A stretch of 64,000 nucleotides of DNA from JAFMPW01 sp041743085 (GTDB taxonomy: Bacteria; Bacteroidota; Bacteroidia; Flavobacteriales; Flavobacteriaceae). The stretch is taken from NCBI GenBank assembly GCA_041743085.1, contig JBGTNL010000108.1, positions 1 to 64,000 on the forward strand, written 5' to 3'. The notes under the pieces are model-generated. The model searched no databases and was not told the origin of the DNA. It saw nothing but the letters and a program-made list of their open reading frames with translations. The translations under genes were made by a program, and so were the position numbers. Below, piece after piece: positions 9,579 through 18,668 of this stretch. Position 1 is the stretch's first letter. Every line of letters starts with the position of its first letter.

Positions 9579-10088
9579 TTACTTTATCATCCCCTTATCT
9601 TTCAATCGATCGCGGGCCGATTTTTTCGGAGTTGCTTCCGGTTCGGGGACCGGAGCCTCTTTTTCTTCTTCCACCGGCTCCCCCGCCTCCGTGATTTCGC
9701 CCACAAGATCCTTCCCTCTTTGGAGCACCTTATCCAGGTTTTCCTTTTTTGCACTGTCCTGGGCAAAAATAAGGGCGGATGCTACAAAGGTCCCTATTAA
9801 GGTTCCTGCGATGGCCGATACAAAATATTGTACGTAAAAGGCATTGACAGGAGTGACCAGGCTAACCACTGTAGCCGCTAAAACGAACAAAAGGGTAATC
9901 CATACCAACCGCAACAGGAATGGTTGCCTGTGCAAAAAACCTTTGGTGTTTTCCGGCTTCATCTGTAATTCTTTGGTGTGGGTGATCCGGTTAGCCAAAC
10001 GATAGAGCTTATTGCTTTTAGATTCTCTCCAGTACCAAACGATCCCGAAAAGGATGGCCAGCACAAATACAATGATTTCCAGTGTCAT
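9579..10088 (-). CDS. Small membrane protein of AAA+ operon
   Basis: I placed the start at the ATG at 10088. An upstream GTG at 10127 would add 13 charged residues before the first helix and is less likely. The 169-residue product has one helix at the extreme N terminus (TLEIIVFVLAILFGIVWYW) and two more around residues 65-120. The Glu/Pro-rich tail ends in a basic KKSARDRLKDKG segment. No known domain is recognised. Its place between the 411-residue protein and the 555-residue membrane protein suggests it helps tether the AAA+ complex to the membrane. That is inference from position only. Confidence 0.6.
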   Translation of the reverse strand: MTLEIIVFVLAILFGIVWYWRESKSNKLYRLANRITHTKELQMKPENTKGFLHRQPFLLRLVWITLLFVLAATVVSLVTPVNAFYVQYFVSAIAGTLIGTFVASALIFAQDSAKKENLDKVLQRGKDLVGEITEAGEPVEEEKEAPVPEPEATPKKSARDRLKDKGMIK

Positions 10089-10294
10089 ATTTTCTGTTTT
10101 TAGTGGTTCCTTTTTTTTATTTTCCACAATGCCGCTAACCGTTAGTTAACATTGAGAGGACCGTTGATCAAGAACTGTCTTTTCAATTAGACCCCTTCCA
10201 CTTCCCTGGTGGAGGGAATTTGCTTTCGGCCTGTTCACAATGCCGGTCATTTACTATCCAAACCAACTCAACACCTTTAATTCTGGTCTTTATG

Positions 10295-11530
10295 CTAATT
10301 GTTCTTCAAAATACAATCGATCACCCAGTCCTGGTAGGCGGTATCCCAGTCAGTGTATGCGCTGTAAAAAGCCTCTTTATCGTACCAGTACAAATGCAAA
10401 GGGTCATTGGGAATAATCTTACAGAGCAATTTCCATATAAGCTCCTTTTCTTCTTCCTGCAGCGAGGAATGTGGCTCATGCAGGGCTTTAAAATATTGCT
10501 TGTCCACATAATCCCCTATTTTCAGGTGCTTGTCCACGATCAGTTTTTGAAAGTAAATTTCTACCCCTGATATTTTTTTCTGTACCTCCAGATCCAATTG
10601 GCTAAGGTATTTTTTAGAGAGAAAATGGCTGTTAAGGATCTCCTTCAGGGAATGCTCTTTTTTCTTGATATGTTTCGCAAATCTGTGATTTTTTATCCGG
10701 GAATAGCGAGTGGTTTTCATTGCTTTGTTTAAATTCTTTTCCAGGATAAGGTGTTTTACCAGTGTTTCTATGAGTTCCTCATGGTGGATGTGATAGAGCA
10801 GTACATCATGAGCCGTGTTACTCGTTGCATTTTTAAACATCTCCTCATCCTCAAAAACGAGAATGGGTTTAATGAATTCCTTCAATACAAATACTCCGCC
10901 AAAAGCCCTGGTATAAAAAGAACTGACTTTAAAGGATATGGATTCCAAAGCCAGTTTTCTAAGCCGCAGATCGCCATAGGTCTTTGCGGTCTGAAGCAGT
11001 TCTTTATGGATCTCCCTGTCTATGAAATTATTCTTGGCATTAAAAAGCGCTACCAGGGCTTCCTGCTCTACCTTTCTTTTATCGAGATCATGTAATATGC
11101 TAAAGCGTATGACAATAGTATTGTACCGAAGTAGATCGAAAGGTTCGTATAAGGCATCTATATTCTGATCCAAATGGGCAATGGCCGCGGAGTCCTTTGT
11201 TATATCCCTGATTTCCTTACCGTAGGCCGCGAAAATAGCCCGCATTACGTCCTTGTCGAAACTATGCGACGGCATATGGACCGCTCTTTCATTTTGATCC
11301 GGGGAAATGACAATTGCATTTACATTGGCCTCTCCGCTGTTTAAATAAAAATTATCCTTTTTTTCCAGGGCTACCTCTGGGCTCCATCCAATTCCATCCA
11401 CTGAAAAAATCTTCAATTTTGTCGGGCTAACCCCTAAAAGGGCCAGACATTCGTTATAGCGCCGGACCAACGATCCGGAAAGAGGTACCAAACCTCCTCC
11501 GAATAGTCCTGCTGCCCTTAATTTTTCCAT
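10295..11530 (-). CDS. Conserved-type protein downstream of AAA+ ATPase
   Basis: The 411-residue product has no signal peptide or membrane helix. The N terminus is Gly-rich (AGLFGGGLVPLSGSLVRRYN). The centre and C terminus are charged and mostly helical, with a strongly basic patch near residues 275-295 (KTTRYSRIKNHRFAKHIKKK). The start codon shares its first base with the stop of the AAA+ gene (TAATG), which points to translational coupling and a fixed ratio between the two products. I cannot assign an activity. A partner or substrate adaptor of the ATPase is the simplest reading. Confidence 0.65.
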   Translation of the reverse strand: MEKLRAAGLFGGGLVPLSGSLVRRYNECLALLGVSPTKLKIFSVDGIGWSPEVALEKKDNFYLNSGEANVNAIVISPDQNERAVHMPSHSFDKDVMRAIFAAYGKEIRDITKDSAAIAHLDQNIDALYEPFDLLRYNTIVIRFSILHDLDKRKVEQEALVALFNAKNNFIDREIHKELLQTAKTYGDLRLRKLALESISFKVSSFYTRAFGGVFVLKEFIKPILVFEDEEMFKNATSNTAHDVLLYHIHHEELIETLVKHLILEKNLNKAMKTTRYSRIKNHRFAKHIKKKEHSLKEILNSHFLSKKYLSQLDLEVQKKISGVEIYFQKLIVDKHLKIGDYVDKQYFKALHEPHSSLQEEEKELIWKLLCKIIPNDPLHLYWYDKEAFYSAYTDWDTAYQDWVIDCILKNN

Positions 11531-13497
11531 TAGCCTTTTTCTTGGGATTCAAATTTGCGCTGTGCTTCAACTTGCACTTCCAGGTCATGTACCCGTTGGT
11601 CTACTTTTCGCTTAAAATCGGTATCCGCTATAGTGGCCACATTATCCAGGTAGCGGACCGTTTCTTGTTTTCGTATATCCGAAAAGTTAAGACCCTTCAT
11701 GTTCTGCTTCATCAGATCTTTCAGCATGGAAAGTTTTGTATTATAGTCTTTTTTAAAATAAAGCGAAGCATCCTCAAACCAGTCTTCCGGCAGATCAAAA
11801 TCGGTTAAACGAAGGGATACTGCACTTTGTATATTCCGGATATCCCTTGATGAAAAAAAGGGAAATATTCTTTGAATGTTCTTAAACAATTCAGCATAAA
11901 ACAAATGTTCTGTCGTCCTGTGTTTCGCTTCGGTTTGCCCGTAGATTTCCAAAACCCGTTCTTCGGTTGGCTTCTCGCTGGTTTTCAAAATTTCACCGAG
12001 ATTTTTCGCCAGGCCCTGATCGCTTAAAAACCTGTAATTCTCCGGGTTCTTCATATTCACGAAATCGGGCATGGTCTCATCAAACCTGCGCCACCACAAA
12101 TAATCCTGATCCACAAAATCCGGGATAGTACGGGCCCCATCGATCTTAAACCGCCCTTGCACACGAGAGATAACGGCCTTGTCCAGCATTTCTGGCAGGT
12201 TGGTAAAGAGACCAATAGCGCTATTGCCGTAATTAATTGCGTAGGCTCCTTCCGTATATCTCAGGAATACCCCTATCACTTCTTTTACCCCTGCCGAAAC
12301 TCCCTGGGCGGTGCGTTCCTGTAAATTGTTCTCCGCATCATCTATGGGCGCAAAAATGAGTTTCCCGGGATCCTGCAAGGGCTTCATCCACTGAACCATT
12401 TTCTCCGCGGAACCGCCCTGAAAAGTCGAGATCAGGGTATCGGGCATAGGATGGAAAAGAAAAGGGATATCCAGGGCATCACAGTGCTCCTTTAAGCGGG
12501 TTGCGATAGCTGCGATCAACATACTTTTTCCGGTACCGGGGATCCCATATCCCATAAATACCGGCATAAAACCACCCAATTCCAGAAAAGGATTTTTCTT
12601 TGAAACAAAGTCATAGCTCAATAAGCGCTCTGTTAGCCGGCGGGCGAAGTGTTTTGCATCCCGGTTGCCAACGATCTCTTCAAATTGAATTTTATTGAAT
12701 TCAACACTCCTGGTTGTACCTTCCAGCACATTTTCCCAGCCAGAGACGGCAAATTCACTCTTCTCCAGTTTATAGGTCCGATCGGTAATGGTATCGGTGT
12801 ATTCCAGAGTACTGAGACGCAGTTGAATTTCGGCTATGATAGCCTCAAAAAAGACCGTTGTAAAATTAACTATCTCCTCATCCGACGTAATGATCTCAGG
12901 GTGACTTAAATATTTATCGTAATAAAACAGCAAACAGGAAATTCCTTTCAAGGGAGACATCAATGAGAGCTCAGGAATACCCGCAAATTTGTTTTTCGTA
13001 ACACTTAAGTCTTCTGAAGCCACTTGCTTTAAATCGTACAAAATGCGATATGCTGTTCCATATAGCATAAAAGCGGTTGCCGTTTGTAATTTGGAATCGA
13101 ATTCCCGCCGCTGGAAAGCGTCTAAAGTAGATTTTCGTTCATTTAGTGACGAAAGACCGGAAGAGTCGTAATAACTGTCCTTGAGCCAGATGCCCATGGT
13201 AATTCCTTCCTGTAATGCGTAAAGGGCCTGGTTTAAATTCAATGGAATTGCAACAGAATCTGGCATTAAGCGCTTCTTCAGGGACAGGATGGTTTTGGAA
13301 ACAGAGATGACCTCACCTGTAGCGTTGCCACTGGCCTTGGAGAGGTAGAGCAGGATAGAGTCATCCTTTTGTTCCTTGTCCCGTCTTTTGGCCTTACCAC
13401 CCTGCTCCCACTGCACTCCTTTCAGATAAGAAGTGGCTTCATTCCTCAACGCTTCGAGTTCTGATAATTTTATAGGGAAAGTGCTGTTGTGTTCCAT
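11530..13497 (-). CDS. AAA+ ATPase of uncharacterised operon
   Basis: The protein has 655 residues and an N-terminal helical region of about 290 residues of unknown type. An AAA+ core follows. Walker A is GIPGTGKS (318-325). Walker B is LIFAPIDD (380-387), with Asp where most family members have the catalytic Glu. A sensor-1 Asn lies in GLFTNLPE (about 433), and candidate arginine fingers are Arg445 and Arg449. The C-terminal 200 residues are helical and charged. There is no protease, nuclease or helicase motif. It lies directly after the 356-residue gene (TAAATG junction) and is coupled to the next gene. It is probably a remodelling ATPase. Confidence 0.85.
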   Translation of the reverse strand: MEHNSTFPIKLSELEALRNEATSYLKGVQWEQGGKAKRRDKEQKDDSILLYLSKASGNATGEVISVSKTILSLKKRLMPDSVAIPLNLNQALYALQEGITMGIWLKDSYYDSSGLSSLNERKSTLDAFQRREFDSKLQTATAFMLYGTAYRILYDLKQVASEDLSVTKNKFAGIPELSLMSPLKGISCLLFYYDKYLSHPEIITSDEEIVNFTTVFFEAIIAEIQLRLSTLEYTDTITDRTYKLEKSEFAVSGWENVLEGTTRSVEFNKIQFEEIVGNRDAKHFARRLTERLLSYDFVSKKNPFLELGGFMPVFMGYGIPGTGKSMLIAAIATRLKEHCDALDIPFLFHPMPDTLISTFQGGSAEKMVQWMKPLQDPGKLIFAPIDDAENNLQERTAQGVSAGVKEVIGVFLRYTEGAYAINYGNSAIGLFTNLPEMLDKAVISRVQGRFKIDGARTIPDFVDQDYLWWRRFDETMPDFVNMKNPENYRFLSDQGLAKNLGEILKTSEKPTEERVLEIYGQTEAKHRTTEHLFYAELFKNIQRIFPFFSSRDIRNIQSAVSLRLTDFDLPEDWFEDASLYFKKDYNTKLSMLKDLMKQNMKGLNFSDIRKQETVRYLDNVATIADTDFKRKVDQRVHDLEVQVEAQRKFESQEKG

Positions 13498-14568
13498 TTA
13501 AATGAGTTTTAAAGCTGGTATCTCTATAGGTTCCCGTGTGAGGCCGCCAAGTGTTTCCGGGATGTTATCGTAAAGGGATTGCATTACCCTATGCGTGGTA
13601 AACAAATATTTTTGCGTTTTGGAGGTTTCCCACACCTGAAGGTGTTGTTTGCTGAAAAAATTTCCTTTGGCAAAATCCCCTGTGGAAATCACCTCTTCCA
13701 CCGTCAACGAAATTGCATAGGCTGCAGGATCCAGCACCTTGTTGGCAATGGCCCTTAACAGCGCATGGGTGACCTGTAGTTCATCCCGGGCGAAAACATT
13801 ATGGAGGGGCCCCAGGTCTATTTTCTTTAGTTTATAGGGCCAAAGGTTGGATAATTTTTTATCTATTGCATAGGCCATCAGGTCTAAACTCATGTCCCGG
13901 TCTGCAGTCTCTTTTAGCACATCGTATATTTTTTGTTTGTATTCTTCCACATTTTCTTTGTGATGATCAAAATACATGAAGCAAATAAACGGCCTGTTAT
14001 AGGTAACATCATAGAAAGACCAGCTCACCATGAATTGTGCAAAATCTTCCTGTATCGGTACAATTTTCCCTTGTATAAAACGCTTGTAGATAAACTGTGG
14101 ATCTACCGACGAATAGTAAACAACGGAGGCCGCCTGATGTAACTTACGCTCGGGAATGGGTTGCTTATCCCTCAGAAGGCACTGTAGAAATTCTTCCTTT
14201 AAGCTGTCAATGTCTGGCAGTTTACTCATATGTTCCCGCTTCAGGGTCAGATCGTTATACAGGTACCGGAACTCGAGAAAGTTGGGGAAACCTGACTCCG
14301 TTAAATCAATCCGCATTTTCTCCTCGTCGTCAAAGAGGTATTTAATTCGAAAAGCCTCCAGGGAATACGTAAGAAGTTCACAATATTGAGTTACGAGAGT
14401 GGTTTCCAATTCGCTGCAAATCCGTTCTTCGGCAATGCTCCGAACCAATTGTTTGAAAGCGTGTTTCACTATTTCGAAATAGGCCTTATACTGTTCCTTG
14501 GTTTCCAGGACAGCACTATCAAAAGGGGTTACAATTTGGTTTAAAGACATAGGACGAGCATTTGGCAA
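13498..14568 (-). CDS. Unknown protein, second gene of AAA+ operon
   Basis: The 356-residue soluble product has no signal peptide, no membrane helix and no motif I recognise. It is rich in aromatic residues (for example FYDVTYNRPFICFMYF near residue 185) and mostly helical elsewhere. The next gene starts at the base after its stop, so it should be made together with the ATPase. A substrate-binding or adaptor subunit is plausible from context alone. Confidence 0.6.
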   Translation of the reverse strand: MPNARPMSLNQIVTPFDSAVLETKEQYKAYFEIVKHAFKQLVRSIAEERICSELETTLVTQYCELLTYSLEAFRIKYLFDDEEKMRIDLTESGFPNFLEFRYLYNDLTLKREHMSKLPDIDSLKEEFLQCLLRDKQPIPERKLHQAASVVYYSSVDPQFIYKRFIQGKIVPIQEDFAQFMVSWSFYDVTYNRPFICFMYFDHHKENVEEYKQKIYDVLKETADRDMSLDLMAYAIDKKLSNLWPYKLKKIDLGPLHNVFARDELQVTHALLRAIANKVLDPAAYAISLTVEEVISTGDFAKGNFFSKQHLQVWETSKTQKYLFTTHRVMQSLYDNIPETLGGLTREPIEIPALKLI

Positions 14569-14664
14569 ATTACGGAGGGTGCAAAATGCTCCCTGACCGA
14601 CAGATTCATGAATGGACGGCTAACCGCAAAGCGATAGTTATTTGTACGATACAGGCCGATCCCG

Positions 14665-15999
14665 TTAGCTTAAAAGATCATCTTCCGTCGTCCTGGGAGG
14701 CACGGCAGGTTCGCCTTCCGCCGGAGAGGCATTGCCATCGGTAGCATAATATTCCTCAAAAATTTCTTTCATATCTATTCCATAGCGGTTTGCAAAGTCT
14801 TTTTGGATCTCGGCATCCTTCATCCGTATTTCCTGAAGGGATTCCGCATAGCTGGAATACACCCCCTGCATTACTTTTTCGTGTACCGGAATATTGTCCA
14901 TCATTTCCTGGCGGGCCTTGGCACTTGCGGTATGCATAGCGGCTAAAGTCTGGCCGATGTGCTCGTCCGTCTTTACACCTAGATGTTCCAATATAGCTGC
15001 AAACTCCTGGTCTGTTCGGGCTTTAAGGGCCACCACATACCCATCGTAATATTTGAGTCGTTCATCCGTATCACTTTTTAATTTTGCTCTGTGGGATTGC
15101 AGGTTGCTTCGCAGGGATGTAAGTACCTTTATGGTAAGGTTGTGCTTGTGCACAAAACTATCCTTACTGGCGGCCAGGGTGGTGTAGGCATTTTTAAGCC
15201 CCTCCAATTCCTCAACCTTCTGTTCAATTGTTGTTACTTTGCCGATAGCTTCGGAATAGGCCGTGGACTGTTTGTCCGAGATCTCCTCCAGTTCCTGCCG
15301 GGCTTGTTTCAACAAGGCATATTGCTCCTCGAGCTTATCTTCGGTTTCTTTTTTCTTCTCCAGGGCCCTGGTATGGTTTTTACTCGCCTCAACTATTGCC
15401 ACCTGCAGCTTATCTTCAACTTCCCTGATCTCCACTTCACGATTTTTTAGGCGGCTTACCGCAGCCTGACTCTTATAGGAAAGTTCGTTTAACAGGGTTT
15501 GCACATCGGCGGATTCGATGCGCTCCTGGAACATTTGTTTGGCTTTCAGGTCTGCCCCGTCACGTACCTTTTGAGCGGCCGTGAGTTCTTCCTGGCGTTT
15601 TTTGATCCTCGCTTTACGCCCCCAAAGGTTGTTCCACCAATTATCCGTTACTTTTTCGGCTTCTTGGAGCGCAAGTTTAGCCCTGTCCAACTCCTTTTGG
15701 GCATCGTCTATCACTTTTTGCTCGGCAGCGTTCAGGGTAGAAAATTTTTCGAAGATGATCCCTACCTCATCCTGATAGTCCGTGAGGTCCTTGATGGCAT
15801 CCAGGAGGGATGTCCTGTCCTTCTCTGCCATTCCGACCACATCATCGAGAGTGGCGTTTAATATCTTTTGCCTAATCTCAGGATCGTCTTCCTGAGCCAG
15901 TTTGGACTTCATCTGGTCCACGGTCTTACCCCAGTCTACTTCTACTTTTTCCTGTTGGGAAGAAGAATCGGTTTCTAACAAATCAAATTCATCGGACAT
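14665..15999 (-). CDS. Long coiled-coil protein, first gene of AAA+ operon
   Basis: The 444-residue product has long runs of Lys, Glu, Gln, Ala and Leu in heptad-like spacing from about residue 85 to 290 and again from about 300 to 400. The first 40 and last 30 residues are acidic and look disordered. No signal peptide or membrane helix is seen. Coiled-coil proteins next to an AAA+ ATPase and small membrane proteins often act as scaffolds, for example in membrane-stress or envelope complexes. I do not recognise the TelA or PspA families clearly. It is the first gene of the run, 96 bp ahead of the second. Confidence 0.65.
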   Translation of the reverse strand: MSDEFDLLETDSSSQQEKVEVDWGKTVDQMKSKLAQEDDPEIRQKILNATLDDVVGMAEKDRTSLLDAIKDLTDYQDEVGIIFEKFSTLNAAEQKVIDDAQKELDRAKLALQEAEKVTDNWWNNLWGRKARIKKRQEELTAAQKVRDGADLKAKQMFQERIESADVQTLLNELSYKSQAAVSRLKNREVEIREVEDKLQVAIVEASKNHTRALEKKKETEDKLEEQYALLKQARQELEEISDKQSTAYSEAIGKVTTIEQKVEELEGLKNAYTTLAASKDSFVHKHNLTIKVLTSLRSNLQSHRAKLKSDTDERLKYYDGYVVALKARTDQEFAAILEHLGVKTDEHIGQTLAAMHTASAKARQEMMDNIPVHEKVMQGVYSSYAESLQEIRMKDAEIQKDFANRYGIDMKEIFEEYYATDGNASPAEGEPAVPPRTTEDDLLS

Positions 16000-16175
16000 A
16001 TTAAAGTCAATTTTTAAGGATTAGGTATTGTTTAAAATAAATATTCAATTTCGGTAAAAATTCCGATTTATAAAACGGAATGCAGAAAAGCTTTACTGGT
16101 AGGTATGGAGATTGTAAAAAATGTTACATTTTTAAAAAATTTCTTTCTATATAAATAATATTTGGTGCGATTTAT

Positions 16176-16619
16176 TTAATTATCTGCATAGTTTTGATCC
16201 CACGTTCTGTTTTTATCGTGGTTTCTCAAGTCACATTTGTAATCAATTACCGCCTTAAAATTCAATAGAACGGAAACCCAACCCGCATGGGTGTCCAAAT
16301 ACTCTGAGTCTGTAATCCCTTCATTGATTAAAGTCAAATCCGTTCCATTGTCTTCAGAAGGAGCTAAAACTATTTTTAAATTAGAATTAAAATACTCAAT
16401 GTGAAATTCTCGGTTTGGTTGTAAATGAAGGATTTTGCTGTAATAACTTTCACCATTCGGGAAAGTAAAATGAATAACACCATCCCTCTCTGGGGCTTTT
16501 TCAGCCCAGAATTGCTCACGTCCATTTGTAGAAGTAAGAAACGGAAAAACCACTTCTGGACTTGAACTAAGATGTATTTTCCATTTCACAGTCTTCATAG
16601 GTTCTTTTAAATTCACCAC
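16176..16619 (-). CDS. START-like (SRPBCC/AHSA1) domain protein
   Basis: The 147-residue protein has the layout of AHSA1-type START-like domains: a first strand with WKIHLSSSPEVVFPFLTS, a middle FTFPNGESYYSKILHL, and a C-terminal helix with HAGWVSVLLNFKAVIDY. These small cavities bind hydrophobic ligands. Many of these genes are orphan and of unknown role. The first ATG gives a few extra residues, and a second ATG (MKTVKWK) seven codons in is an alternative start. The gene stands alone, with about 180 bp between it and the AAA+ operon. Confidence 0.75.
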   Translation of the reverse strand: MVNLKEPMKTVKWKIHLSSSPEVVFPFLTSTNGREQFWAEKAPERDGVIHFTFPNGESYYSKILHLQPNREFHIEYFNSNLKIVLAPSEDNGTDLTLINEGITDSEYLDTHAGWVSVLLNFKAVIDYKCDLRNHDKNRTWDQNYADN

Positions 16620-16946
16620 AACGGTTAGGCTATGATATCGGCTGGAATTTATGCCAATAAATTCAGGCTACGAAATCGAGCCGATTAAAAGCAGGAAAAT
16701 TTAGTTTAGCTAGGTACGAAATCTGAATTATAGGAGCCATTGTTGAACGAATACTTAGTTATCGTAACTCCGACAGCTGTATAACCTTCAGGTCTTAAAA
16801 TTGCCTTCTAACAATGAATTGAGCGTCAATTGAACCGGCATTTTGCCTCCTCGGCGAGGCCAGGTTGTGTATCAGGTCCTAAGCGTGCCGGAGCTTTTAG
16901 CAGGAGATCATCAAATTGTTTACTTTTATGGACTAATAGTTGACCT
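16620..16946. other. Intergenic region, no gene seen
   Basis: This stretch lies between divergent genes. I find no ORF with protein-like features and no clear TAnnTTTG box with a -33 partner. It holds short inverted segments (for example TGCCTCCTCGGCGAGGC near 16846) and some patches reminiscent of gene-cassette ends, which I do not consider convincing. Confidence 0.4.
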
Positions 16947-17792
16947 ATGAAGGCCCCTTTGTTTTTATTCTTTTGTTTTTTCCTGCACTGTATTTATCCT
17001 CAACAAATCACATGCTCCGCAAAAGACAAACAAGCCTTTGAGAATAAGATCGAGGAAATCGGCGATTTGGAAAAAAACGATTTTGGAGCAACCCTTGTTG
17101 CAGTTGGCAAAACCTTTTTAGGCACCCCCTACGTTGCCAAAACCCTGGAAGTGGGCGATACCGAATCCCTGGTGATTAATCTGCACGGACTTGACTGCAC
17201 CACCTATGTTGAAAATGTGCTTGCATTTGGTCTGATGCTAAAACAAGCTGAAACCAATTTTGATGCATTTACGGGAGCCCTGGAAAACATCCGCTATAAA
17301 GACGGGAAATTGGACGGGTATGCGTCCCGCCTGCATTATTTTTCGGAATGGATAGCAAATAACGAAAAGAAGGGGCTTCTAAAGGACATAACTACGGAGA
17401 TCGGGGGAACCGAAATTACAAAGGACATTAATTTTATGAGTACCCACAGGGATCTTTATCCCTTTTTGAGCGATGATGAAAATTTTGAAAAAATAAAGCA
17501 ATCCGAAAACCACCTGAACGACCAGCCCATTTGTGTGCTACCCCAGAATGCCATTGAAATGAATGAGGCTTTGATCCGATCGGGAGACATTATCGCCCTG
17601 ACTACGGCAATAGAAGGATTGGATATTACCCATACCGGCATCGCATCCCGGGAAAAGGACGGCCGTATTCATTTATTGCACGCCTCGTCTTCAGGGCAGG
17701 TGGAGGTTTCAGAATTACCTTTGGTGGATTACCTCAAGAAGATAAAAAAGAATACGGGGATCATGGTTGCGAGACCACTCTCTCCAGAGTAG
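16947..17792 (+). CDS. DUF1460 amidase-like secreted protein
   Basis: The protein has 281 residues with a signal peptide (1-19). The DUF1460 family is an NlpC/P60-related fold. Here the nucleophile would be the Cys in GLDCTTYVENVLA (about residue 88) and the His would be in DITHTGIASR (about residue 232). The GTPYVAKTLE segment near residue 55 is also typical. Characterised relatives cut N-acetylmuramoyl-L-alanine bonds of peptidoglycan fragments, so a role in cell-wall turnover or attack is likely. It is convergent with the ThuA-like gene. Confidence 0.82.
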   Translation: MKAPLFLFFCFFLHCIYPQQITCSAKDKQAFENKIEEIGDLEKNDFGATLVAVGKTFLGTPYVAKTLEVGDTESLVINLHGLDCTTYVENVLAFGLMLKQAETNFDAFTGALENIRYKDGKLDGYASRLHYFSEWIANNEKKGLLKDITTEIGGTEITKDINFMSTHRDLYPFLSDDENFEKIKQSENHLNDQPICVLPQNAIEMNEALIRSGDIIALTTAIEGLDITHTGIASREKDGRIHLLHASSSGQVEVSELPLVDYLKKIKKNTGIMVARPLSPE

Positions 17793-17825
17793 ATTCACCT
17801 CAATAAAATACTGCAACAATTTGCG

Positions 17826-18596
17826 CTATTTCCCCCCTAAACAATACTCAATTCCCCCGACAAGGTGCTTTCTGAAATTAGGATCGTCATAAGCTTCGTC
17901 AGTATGGCCTAAGCCGGTGTAAAAGGCCCGGCCGCCGTCAAATTCATGATACCAGGCAATAGGATGATTGTCGCCGTTCTCCCCTCCTTCATAGCTGCCC
18001 TCATCCAGCTTCATGAGGACTTGGAGATCGGGATTGATATCCTTGTAGTTGTACCATTCGTCAAAATGCTTCCAACTCGAATCAAGATGAGCGGTGGAAG
18101 GATGGCCTTGATCCACTACCTCTATCGTGGCTTTTTGTTGTTTGGGGTGACTTTTAAAATAGGCTCCTACCAATTGTCCGTACCAGGGCCATTCGTATTC
18201 CGTGTCGGCCGCCGCGTGGATCCCCATAAAATTTCCGCCTCCGTTGATGTAACTCTTAAAAGCATCTTGCTGTGCTGTTCCTAAAACATCCTGCGTAGTA
18301 CTCAGGAAAAGAACCAATTGATATTTTTTAAGGTTATCCTCCGTAAATTGAAGTGAATCCTCTGTCTGCGTAATTTCAAACCCATTTTCCCTTCCCAGCT
18401 CTTTTAAGGTGGCTACCCCTTTTTCTATGGATTTATGCCGGAAGCCCGCTGTTTTGGTAAATACCAGGATTTGGTCGTTCTGAGAAGTGGTGCCTACTTT
18501 TTGGGCCAATTCCTTGTCTTTCTTCGTTGCTTTTTCGCCGCAGGACATCAACGTAATGAACATCGCAGCTACTACGACTGTTGCTTTTATTTTCAT
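17826..18596 (-). CDS. ThuA-like lipoprotein
   Basis: The protein has 256 residues. The lipobox (TLMSCGE, Cys about 19) indicates a lipoprotein. The mature part is a ThuA/class-I amidotransferase-like domain: ILVFTKTAGFRHKSIEKG at its start, GGGNFMGIHAAADTEY in the middle, and PIAWYHEFDGGRAFYTGLGH near the end. ThuA-like proteins in this phylum are tied to sugar or sugar-acid metabolism, but the reaction is not established. It is convergent with the DUF1460 gene. Confidence 0.85.
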   Translation of the reverse strand: MKIKATVVVAAMFITLMSCGEKATKKDKELAQKVGTTSQNDQILVFTKTAGFRHKSIEKGVATLKELGRENGFEITQTEDSLQFTEDNLKKYQLVLFLSTTQDVLGTAQQDAFKSYINGGGNFMGIHAAADTEYEWPWYGQLVGAYFKSHPKQQKATIEVVDQGHPSTAHLDSSWKHFDEWYNYKDINPDLQVLMKLDEGSYEGGENGDNHPIAWYHEFDGGRAFYTGLGHTDEAYDDPNFRKHLVGGIEYCLGGK

Positions 18597-18668
18597 GATT
18601 CTAGTTTATAATGTTGAAGTGATTTAAATTTAACCTTTTGCACCCAATATCGGCAATTAATTTAGAGG

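Noticed and set aside
10180..10225. CCTTCCAC and GTGGAGGG hairpin near the AAA+ operon end
   Set aside because: Imperfect stem with no T run; it does not support a terminator call.
16790..16900. Patches similar to integron attC ends (TCTAACAATGAATTGAGCG and GCCTAACCGTTG on the other strand)
   Set aside because: No matching paired core sites and no integrase or cassette array nearby; chance similarity is more likely.
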